Positions 1-4,776 of a stretch of 5,941 nucleotides of DNA are shown piece after piece. This DNA is from Actinomycetes bacterium (GTDB lineage Bacteria > Actinomycetota > Actinomycetes > S36-B12). Where the stretch lies: NCBI GenBank assembly GCA_030425745.1, contig JAUHZW010000136.1, forward strand, positions 1 to 5,941, written 5' to 3'. Position numbers and translations under genes: made by a program. The notes beneath the pieces were generated by a model. That model was given only the letters and a program-made list of their open reading frames with translations, was not told the origin of the DNA and ran no database searches. Positions within the stretch are counted from its first letter, which is position 1. Each line of letters begins with the position of its first letter.

Positions 1-408
1 CATGTCGACGTACGTCCGGGCAGGGCTGGTGATGGGCAGTCCCCAGAGATGGACGACGTCCTCCGCCGGCAACTGCGCGTGATGGCTCACGAGATCGCGG
101 CGCCGCGGACGCGAGGCACCGCGTGGTGTCGTCACATGGGCGACGGTGAGGTCCTCCAATGCTCGAGGGAGCGGCAGGCCGAGAAGTTGGGCGGCCGTGG
201 GATGCGACAGGACGACACCCGAACGCAGCGGCAGATGCGCCGCGAGCCATCGGGCCGCGACGTCGTTGGCCTCGTCGACGTGCAGGCGGACGCCGCGACT
301 GGTCAGCACGAAGCGAGCGTGGCGGGACTCACCACGGGTGACCGATCCACCGCCGTCGTGGGTCACGAGGAACGGGTGAGCGTCGGTGGAGCGCGGAGGC
401 GTCGTCAT
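1..408 (-). CDS. AbiEi/DUF559-type protein, N-terminal part (cut by window edge)
   Basis: Reading the minus strand from the ATG at 408-406 gives 136 codons with no stop, running off the left edge. An in-frame stop (TGA, minus strand) at 438-436 lies upstream with no other in-frame start after it, so this start is well fixed, although only a weak GGG precedes it. Visible motifs are SHPTAAQLLGLPLP (about residues 68-81), HVTTPRG (91-97), an arginine-rich stretch RPRRRD (100-105) and GLPITSPARTYVDM (123-136). Strings of this kind (SHxTAAxLxGLPLP, then TSPARTxxDL) are, from memory, typical of actinobacterial proteins annotated as AbiEi-type antitoxin domain or DUF559 proteins, which often end in a Vsr-like nuclease fold. 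That C-terminal part would lie outside the window, so nuclease function cannot be judged. It is transcribed divergently from the methyltransferase at 571. The family call rests on motif memory; that it is coding is fairly secure. Confidence 0.72.
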   Translation of the reverse strand, partial: MTTPPRSTDAHPFLVTHDGGGSVTRGESRHARFVLTSRGVRLHVDEANDVAARWLAAHLPLRSGVVLSHPTAAQLLGLPLPRALEDLTVAHVTTPRGASRPRRRDLVSHHAQLPAEDVVHLWGLPITSPARTYVDM

Positions 409-460
409 CCCGACACGATGCGTTGCCGGGGAACGTCACGGGAAGACCCAATTTCCGTCC

Positions 461-469
461 TGTGGACAA
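461..469 (-). other. Single DnaA-box-like 9-mer
   Basis: The minus strand reads TTGTCCACA, an exact match to the DnaA-box form preferred in high-GC actinobacteria. Only this one copy is seen, about 53 bp upstream of the minus-strand AbiEi/DUF559-type start. There is no cluster of boxes and no dnaA or dnaN nearby, so it is not evidence of an origin. It may be a chance match, an isolated DnaA site or part of a promoter. Confidence 0.25.
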
Positions 470-480
470 CCGCCTTTGGA

Positions 481-537
481 TGCTGCGGCAGTAGGGGCGC
501 GGATCTCAGCGAGTCTCGCGCCCCTACTGACGCAGCA
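481..537. repeat. Long palindromic element, copy 1
   Basis: Left arm 481-501 and right arm 517-537 are inverted copies of 21 bases with one mismatch (G488 opposite A530), separated by a 15-base spacer. The core CTGCGGCAGTAGGGGCGCG (483-501) recurs exactly at 3954-3972 in the second copy. The spacer differs between copies, but its length (15) is the same. This copy lies between two divergent gene starts, so neither neighbour's transcript ends here and a terminator role is unlikely. No T-run follows either arm. It looks like a dispersed REP-like or miniature palindromic element; family membership cannot be checked here. Confidence 0.85.
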
Positions 538-557
538 ATGCACGTCGCGCCCAGCAC

Positions 558-563
558 TAGGCT
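558..563 (+). promoter_or_regulatory. Possible -10 box for a leaderless methyltransferase transcript
   Basis: TAGGCT fits the actinobacterial TANNNT -10 pattern and ends 7 bases before the ATG at 571, so transcription could begin at or next to the start codon. The bases before 571 carry no convincing ribosome binding site, which agrees with a leaderless message. The expected -35 position (about 535-540) lies at the end of the palindrome and does not resemble TTGACA, so the call is tentative. Confidence 0.35.
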
Positions 564-570
564 GCGGCTC

Positions 571-1284
571 ATGTTCAGGAAGAAGGACGCTGCTCCGAAG
601 AAGGCCCCCGGCAAGGCCCTGCCCCCCGGCAAGTACCGGATGGGTGGCGAGCACTTCAAGGACGACGCCGTGTTCATCGCCACGGCCGTGCGCGACGTCA
701 ACCGCCTCGAGGAGTACTGCGACCTGACCGCGGACTCCCGGCTTCTGGACTGGGGCTGCGGCGCCGGCCGCCTGGCCGTCGGTGTCCGCGAGCGCTTCGG
801 CCGCATCGCCGACTACCACGGAGTCGACATCCAGCCCGAGCTCATCGAGTGGGCGCAGGAGAACCTCGCGGCCCCCGGCTTCCGGTTCACCCTGCTCGAC
901 GTCAGCAACGAGCGCTACAACCCCGACGGCACCCCCGAGCGCACCCTCGGCGCGGAGCCCGGATCCGTCGACGTCTTCTACGCCTACTCGGTCTTCTCCC
1001 ACATGAACGACGACGACACCCCGGCCTACCTCCGGCTCATCCACGAGGCCCTGGCCCCGGGCGGCAGGGCGTTCGTGACCTGCTTCGTCGAGGAGGACGT
1101 CGAGGGCTGGGAGGAGAACCCCGAGGGGTACGGCCCCCTGGAGTGGAAGGGGCGCCTGCACTGCACCCGCTTCGCCCGCTGGCACTTCGAGGACCACGTG
1201 AACGCTGCGCGTCTGGCCGTCGACCGGTTCGAGTACGGCCGTGAAACAGATGGCCAGAGCCTCTACGTGCTGCGGCGCCGTTAG
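571..1284 (+). CDS. Class I SAM-dependent methyltransferase
   Basis: This is a 237-residue cytoplasmic protein with a Rossmann-type methyltransferase fold. Motif I is LLDWGCGAGRLA (residues 58-69), the glycine-rich S-adenosylmethionine loop. HGVDIQPE (83-90) supplies the acidic residue (Asp86) that usually binds the ribose. LLDVSNERY (108-116) matches the adenine-contact region, YSVFSHM (139-145) is the motif IV region, and LAPGGRAFVT (161-170) is the post-motif strand. The N-terminus is lysine- and proline-rich (KKDAAPKKAPGK), likely disordered. I chose ATG 571 because the codons before it lie in the palindrome and the divergent spacer; an in-frame ATG at 538 would add 11 residues without a ribosome site, and the open frame back to 49 is antisense to the AbiEi/DUF559-type gene. 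The substrate is unknown. Because exported hydrolases and a sugar phosphotransferase follow, sugar O-methylation is possible, but that is inference. Confidence 0.88.
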   Translation: MFRKKDAAPKKAPGKALPPGKYRMGGEHFKDDAVFIATAVRDVNRLEEYCDLTADSRLLDWGCGAGRLAVGVRERFGRIADYHGVDIQPELIEWAQENLAAPGFRFTLLDVSNERYNPDGTPERTLGAEPGSVDVFYAYSVFSHMNDDDTPAYLRLIHEALAPGGRAFVTCFVEEDVEGWEENPEGYGPLEWKGRLHCTRFARWHFEDHVNAARLAVDRFEYGRETDGQSLYVLRRR

Positions 1285-1296
1285 GGGTGCATACCC

Positions 1297-1313
1297 CCCG
1301 ACTGCGCGTCGGG
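1297..1313 (+). terminator. Weak hairpin between methyltransferase and first hydrolase
   Basis: CCCGAC (1297-1302) and GTCGGG (1308-1313) form a 6-bp stem around a 5-base loop, 12 bases after the methyltransferase stop. A competing stem GGGGT/ACCCC (1284-1288 with 1293-1297) overlaps it. No T-run follows, so any terminator function would be weak or of the U-tract-less type common in actinobacteria. Confidence 0.3.
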
Positions 1314-1339
1314 TTGCTGGACTACGCGACTTTCTGGGT

Positions 1340-1374
1340 TAGTGTCGTCCGAGCATTGACCCCACCCGGAAAGG
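1340..1374 (+). promoter_or_regulatory. Tentative -10 box and clear ribosome binding site of the first hydrolase
   Basis: GGAAAGG at 1368-1374, 7 bases before the ATG at 1382, is a good Shine-Dalgarno site and fixes that start. TAGTGT at 1340-1345 fits a TANNNT -10 and would give a leader of about 30 bases. No good -35 is seen 17 bases upstream (CTGGAC at 1317-1322 is poor), so the promoter itself is uncertain. Confidence 0.4.
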
Positions 1375-1381
1375 CCGTTCC

Positions 1382-2630
1382 ATGCGCCGTGCCCTGACCG
1401 CCGTCGTTCTCGCCACCACCGTGGCCGTGACCGGCGCCACCCTCACCGCCCCCGCCATGGCGGACTCCTCCGGTGGTCCGTACACCGACCTGAACTTCGG
1501 CATGCACATCCCGCAGATCTCGCAGGGTGAGCAGACCAGCGTCAATGAGGGCACTGTGCGCCTCTGGGACTCCGGCGTCACCTGGGGTCAGGTGGAGCAG
1601 AAGAAGGGCAAGTACTGGTGGAACGGCCTCGACGCCGCGATCGCCAACGCCAACGCCCAGAACCTGTCGATCCTCTACGTGCTGGGCTCGACCCCGAAGT
1701 GGGCGGCGAAGAACCCCAAGCAGGGCAAGTACCCGAACAAGGGCGCTGCCTCGATGCCGAAGAACATCAAGGACTGGAAGAACTGGGTCAAGACCGTCGT
1801 CCTGCGCTACCGCGACTCGATCGACGCGTACCAGATCTGGAACGAGGCCAACCTGAAGACCTTCTGGGAGGGCACGCCGGAGCAGATGGCGCAGCTCACC
1901 AAGGAGGCCTACAAGATCATCCGCAAGTACGACCCGACCGCCAAGGTCGTCGCGGCCAGCACCACGGTCCGCCTGAAGAAGTCGTACAACAAGTTCTTCC
2001 CGAAGTACCTCAAGGCGCTGAAGAAGCAGAAGTGGCCGGTCGACGTCATCTCGTTCCACGGCTACCCGTCGGGCACGGGCACACCGGCTGACCGCGTCAA
2101 CTACATCAAGATGGTCCAGAACGACATGAAGAAGGGCAAGGTCCCGGCGAGCAAGGCCCTGTGGGACACCGAGATCAACTACGGCATCGCCGGCCCCGGT
2201 TCTGTTCCCCCGCGTCGTCATCGACGGCGGCACCGCCGCGGCCTGGACGGCCGCCACGTACCTCGACGACATGCTCTACGGCGTCGACCGCGCGTACTGG
2301 TACTACTGGTACAACAACTCGAACCTCGTCGGCATCCAGATGTACAACGGCACGTTCGGCGCCCTCGGCTACCAGACGGCCCGCAACTGGCTCAGCGGCA
2401 GTTTCTACTCCTGCCAGGAGGGTCAGGCCGGCCAGCCGAACGTCTGCCAGCTGGGGGACAACCTGAACCCCGAGGTCATCGCCTGGACCAGCGGGCCGGA
2501 GACTACGTTCACGGTGCCCGCAAACGCGTCCCAGCAGTGCAACGCCCTCAATGAGTGCGCGGCAGTGCTGCCCGGCACTCAGGTCACGATTGGAAGCATG
2601 CCCGTATGGTTCGGCAATCCCGCAAGCTAG
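1382..2630 (+). pseudogene. Secreted PslG/GH39-like glycoside hydrolase, frameshifted
   Basis: Residues 1-27 form a Sec signal peptide (MRR start, hydrophobic core, probable cleavage after AMA). The mature part is a TIM-barrel hydrolase with RLWDSGVTW (60-68), GSTPKW, the acid/base motif WNEAN with Glu155, and LWDTEINYG with the presumed nucleophile Glu264. The 109-residue gap between them is close to that of the PslG catalytic pair. The original frame changes into an arginine-rich tail after 2209 and stops at 2554. Removing one C from the run 2207-2211 restores a 415-residue protein ending at 2630 that continues YGVDRAYWYYWYN and keeps four cysteines matching its neighbour. As written, the product would have 390 residues and lack the last barrel strand and the cysteine region. 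The cause may be a real mutation, a read or assembly error, or slippage at CCC-C. By hand count, 51 of 80 residues match the next gene around the WNE motif. The mature region is lysine-rich. The polymer cut is unknown. Confidence 0.8.
2207..2211 (+). other. C5 run: site of the frameshift
   Basis: The codons read GTT CCC CCG CGT in the starting frame. Dropping one C gives GTT CCC CGC GTC, and the protein then aligns with the next hydrolase without a gap: 27 residues lie between GPG and the end of LDDMLYG here, and 27 between GPG and the end of IDDLRYG there. The defect is therefore one extra base in this run. CCC-C is also a sequence on which proline tRNA can slip forward. Confidence 0.75.
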
Positions 2631-3910
2631 TCCTCATCCCGGCAGTCCTCGCTGCTGCCTCGATCGTGATCACGGGGTGCTCCTCGGGGGGATCATCGGA
2701 CGCCTCGGGCGGCGGTGAGACCGCTGCTCCCGAGGAGTCAGCGGCCCCGGCCGTGCCCGGGCTTCCGGCGTCCCTCGTCGGCATGCACATCGAGGGCGTC
2801 GAGGGCGGCGCGTGGGCGTCGGCCCCGTTCGGTGCCCTGCGCCTGTGGGACAACGGCACGGCCTGGTCGCAGATCGAGATCGAGCCCGGCGTCTACAAGT
2901 GGGACAACCTCGAGGGTGCTCTGGAGAACGCCGAGTCCAAGGGGATGTCCGACGTCCTCATGGTGCTCGGCACCACCCCGGAGTGGAACGCCACCGAGCT
3001 GGGTGAGGACGACTACCCGCAGCCCGGCGCCGCGAGTGCCCCCAAGGATCTGAAGGCCTGGGACGCCTGGGTCACCGAGGTGGCCACCCGCTACAAGGGC
3101 CGCATCTCGGCGTACCAGATCTGGAACGAGGCCAACCTCAAGAACTTCTGGAACGGCACTCCGGAGGAGATGGCCGAGCTCACCAAGCGGGCCTACGACA
3201 TCATCAAGAAGGTCGACCCGGAGGCCCTCGTGGTGTCGGCGTCGCCCTCGACGCGCCTGACGGGTCCGTTCGAGAAGTTCTTCCCGGCCTATCTCACCGC
3301 GCTCTGTGAGAAGGGCTGGCCGGTCGACGTCTTCGCGGTGCACACCTACCCGGCCGCCGACGGTGATCCCGCCGCCCGTGGGCTGCTGCTCGACGCCGTG
3401 AGGGCCGACCTCACGGAGGCCGGGGCTCCAGAGTTGCCGCTGTGGGACACCGAGCTCAACTACGGCCTCGCCGGCCCGGGTGACCTGCCGAAGCAGGAGA
3501 TCACCGGGGCGCGCGCTGCCGGGTTCGTCGTCCGCACCTACATCGACGATCTTCGCTACGGCGTCGACCGCTCGTACTGGTACATCTGGACCCCGCGCGG
3601 TGAGTACGACCTCCTGGGTGTCCAGGCCTTCCCGGGCTCGGACGCCGAACAGGGCTTCTTCGCCGTCGAGAACTGGGTGCTCGGCTCCCAGTTCGAGGGG
3701 TGCGACGAGGCCGCCGACGGCGCCGTGACCTGCAACTTCAGCCGCGAGGGCTCCTCGTGGGTCGTGGCGTGGGCGCAGAGCGGCGAGGTGGCCTACACCG
3801 CCCCGGAGGGCACCGCCCTGGTCTGCGACCCGCTGGCCAACTGCACGGAGTCGTCCGGCGGCTCCGAGGTGACCCTGACCGAGGTCCCGGTCCGGTTCTA
3901 TACGCAGTGA
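2606..3910 (+). CDS. Lipoprotein PslG/GH39-like glycoside hydrolase
   Basis: This is a 434-residue predicted lipoprotein: MVRQSRK, a hydrophobic stretch, and lipobox ITGC with Cys25. A Ser/Gly/Ala/Glu-rich linker (about 26-55) precedes a TIM-barrel hydrolase domain. Landmarks are GMHIEG (59-64), RLWDNGTAW, VLGTTPEWNA, YQIWNEANLK with acid/base Glu175, and LWDTELNYG with the presumed nucleophile Glu283. Four C-terminal cysteines (FEGC, VTC, LVC, ANC) could form two disulfides, which suits an extracellular enzyme. ATG 2606 was chosen because it directly begins the lipoprotein signal and follows TGGAAG (2591-2596); the GTG at 2555 would add 17 hydrophilic residues before the signal. The start lies 25 bases inside the frame-restored end of the preceding paralog, which suggests translational coupling. 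The domain is visibly acidic, unlike its lysine-rich neighbour. The likely role is endo-cleavage of a surface or secreted polysaccharide at the cell envelope. Hydrolase class is well supported; the exact family and substrate are inferred. Confidence 0.85.
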   Translation: MVRQSRKLVLIPAVLAAASIVITGCSSGGSSDASGGGETAAPEESAAPAVPGLPASLVGMHIEGVEGGAWASAPFGALRLWDNGTAWSQIEIEPGVYKWDNLEGALENAESKGMSDVLMVLGTTPEWNATELGEDDYPQPGAASAPKDLKAWDAWVTEVATRYKGRISAYQIWNEANLKNFWNGTPEEMAELTKRAYDIIKKVDPEALVVSASPSTRLTGPFEKFFPAYLTALCEKGWPVDVFAVHTYPAADGDPAARGLLLDAVRADLTEAGAPELPLWDTELNYGLAGPGDLPKQEITGARAAGFVVRTYIDDLRYGVDRSYWYIWTPRGEYDLLGVQAFPGSDAEQGFFAVENWVLGSQFEGCDEAADGAVTCNFSREGSSWVVAWAQSGEVAYTAPEGTALVCDPLANCTESSGGSEVTLTEVPVRFYTQ

Positions 3911-3930
3911 TGTGCACCGGCAGGTGCACA
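3911..3930 (+). terminator. Hairpin directly after the lipoprotein hydrolase stop
   Basis: TGTGCACC (3911-3918) and GGTGCACA (3923-3930) form a perfect 8-bp stem with the 4-base loop GGCA, starting on the base after the TGA. There is no U-tract, so it may be a U-tract-less terminator or a 3'-end stabilising hairpin. The larger palindrome at 3955-4005 stands just behind it. Confidence 0.55.
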
Positions 3931-3954
3931 CACATTCAGTAACCCCCCGCTTTC

Positions 3955-4005
3955 TGCGGCAGTAGGGGCGCGTGATCCGTCGGGATCCGCGCCCCTACTG
4001 CCGCA
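3955..4005. repeat. Long palindromic element, copy 2
   Basis: Arms 3955-3972 and 3988-4005 are perfect 18-base inverted copies around a 15-base spacer. Within the spacer GATCC (3974-3978) pairs with GGATC (3983-3987), so the whole folds into a 23-bp stem with one bulged T (3973) and a 4-base loop. The arm TGCGGCAGTAGGGGCGCG is identical to that of copy 1. On the plus strand the right arm is followed by ATTTTC, so this copy could also end transcription from the hydrolases. It lies 66 bases upstream of the antitoxin start. Confidence 0.87.
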
Positions 4006-4030
4006 TTTTCGGGGTGGCGGGTTGAGAAAA

Positions 4031-4069
4031 GACTGGTTGGCGACTGGTTGATCTGGACGTAGTCTGGTT
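4031..4069 (+). promoter_or_regulatory. Leaderless vapBC-type promoter with phased CTGGTT repeats
   Basis: TTGGCG (4037-4042) and TAGTCT (4060-4065) are a good -35/-10 pair with a 17-base spacer. The -10 ends 6 bases before the ATG at 4072 and no ribosome site is visible, so the message is probably leaderless. GACTGGTTG occurs at 4031-4039 and again at 4042-4050, and CTGGTT a third time at 4064-4069. The three CTGGTT start points are 11 and 20 bases apart, near one and two helix turns, so they face the same side of the DNA. They overlap the promoter and would suit an operator bound by the antitoxin or the toxin-antitoxin complex. Confidence 0.55.
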
Positions 4070-4071
4070 CC

Positions 4072-4314
4072 ATGACCGCGACCGTGGGCGCCTTCGAGGC
4101 CAAGACCCATCTCTCGGAGCTGCTGGCCCGCGTCGAGGCGGGCGAGCAGGTCACGATCACCAAGCATGGGCGGCCTGTGGCGCGACTGGTGCCGGTCGAC
4201 GACAGCCCGGCCCGGCGTGACTGGGCCCAGTACTGGCGGCGCGTCGATGAGCGCCGGGTGAAGGTTCCTCGAGGAATCTCGATCAAGGACGCCATCGAGG
4301 AAGGACGCGCGTGA
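4072..4314 (+). CDS. Phd/YefM-family antitoxin (VapB-type)
   Basis: This is an 80-residue protein. The N-terminal part has the Phd/YefM pattern: FEAKTHLSELLARVEAGEQV (8-27), then TITKHGRPVARLVPV (28-42). This fold dimerises and binds operator DNA. The tail from about residue 45, with WAQYWRR and ISIKDAIEEGRA, is charged and likely wraps the toxin. Start and leaderless promoter agree. Its TGA overlaps the toxin GTG in a GTGA, so the two are translationally coupled with antitoxin first, the usual order for toxin-antitoxin operons. It should neutralise the PIN toxin next door and repress its own operon. Length and motifs are typical and complete. Confidence 0.92.
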   Translation: MTATVGAFEAKTHLSELLARVEAGEQVTITKHGRPVARLVPVDDSPARRDWAQYWRRVDERRVKVPRGISIKDAIEEGRA

Positions 4315-4709
4315 AGGGACTGATCCTCGACGCATCCATGGCGATGGAGTGGTTCGCCGAGGATGTGAAACCCGAAGCCCTCGCCGTACGTAACCTGCTC
4401 GACGACCACGTCGTCCTGGTTCCGCACCTGTGGCGGTTCGAGGTCATGAATGTGGTCAACGTGTGGCGCCGGCACAACGCCCTGACGGAAGCCGAGGGCG
4501 CTTGGCTGCTCCGCGAGGTGATGGCGCTGCCCTTCGCTGTCGTCGACGAGGGCGATCCGGAGGCCATCGTGGCGCTCGCCGTCACACACCATCTGACCAC
4601 CTACGACGCCACCTATCTCCACGTCGCCATGACCACCGGTGAACCCCTCGCGACCCTCGATCGGAAGCTCCGACGCGCGGCCGAGTCCGTCGGGGTTCCC
4701 TGCCTCTGA
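4311..4709 (+). CDS. PIN-domain toxin (VapC-type ribonuclease)
   Basis: This is a 132-residue PIN-domain protein. The four acidic residues expected to bind Mg2+ are present: Asp7 in LILDAS, Glu44 in LWRFEVMNV, Asp99 in TTYDATYL, and Asp117 in LATLDRKL. It therefore looks catalytically intact. VapC toxins are Mg2+-dependent RNases that cut tRNA or rRNA sites and stop translation; the target here cannot be read from sequence. The GTG start is fixed by GAGGAAGG (4297-4304) six bases upstream and by the 4-base overlap with the antitoxin gene. No operon continuity with the downstream glycosylphosphotransferase is needed, as a 67-base spacer with its own ribosome site follows. Confidence 0.92.
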   Translation: MKGLILDASMAMEWFAEDVKPEALAVRNLLDDHVVLVPHLWRFEVMNVVNVWRRHNALTEAEGAWLLREVMALPFAVVDEGDPEAIVALAVTHHLTTYDATYLHVAMTTGEPLATLDRKLRRAAESVGVPCL

Positions 4710-4770
4710 CCGGTCATGAACCGGGGGTTCCGTGACACCGCTGCTACCGTGGGCGGACACGTCTGGGAGG
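4710..4770 (+). promoter_or_regulatory. Spacer with small inverted repeat, possible -10 and strong ribosome site
   Basis: CCGGT (4710-4714) and ACCGG (4720-4724) form a short inverted repeat just after the toxin stop. TACCGT (4745-4750) fits a TANNNT -10 but has no clear -35 at the proper distance. GGAGG (4766-4770), six bases before the ATG at 4777, is a strong Shine-Dalgarno site and decides that start over the out-of-frame ATG at 4773. Confidence 0.4.
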
Positions 4771-4776
4771 TGATGC

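Noticed and set aside
461..469. Replication origin
   Set aside because: Only one DnaA-like 9-mer, no AT-rich region and no replication genes.
49..570. N-terminal 174-codon extension of the methyltransferase frame
   Set aside because: It crosses the palindrome, is antisense to the better supported minus-strand AbiEi/DUF559-type gene, and its translation has no family-like motif. The methyltransferase fold begins naturally after 571.
436..1197. Long minus-strand open frame over the methyltransferase
   Set aside because: It is the antisense shadow of a real high-GC gene; its translation is rich in Val, Gly and Leu without motifs.
1322..2272. Minus-strand open frame over the first hydrolase
   Set aside because: Antisense shadow caused by G/C at third positions; the plus strand carries clear hydrolase motifs.
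2555..2605. GTG at 2555 as start of the lipoprotein hydrolase
   Set aside because: It would put 17 hydrophilic residues before the lipoprotein signal; ATG 2606 starts directly at the signal.
2738..3931. 397-codon minus-strand open frame over the second hydrolase
   Set aside because: Also a shadow: no recognisable motifs and full overlap with a well supported lipoprotein enzyme.
481..4005. CRISPR array or IS element reading of the palindromes
   Set aside because: There are only two copies 3.4 kb apart, with no regular spacers, no transposase between them and no visible target-site duplication.
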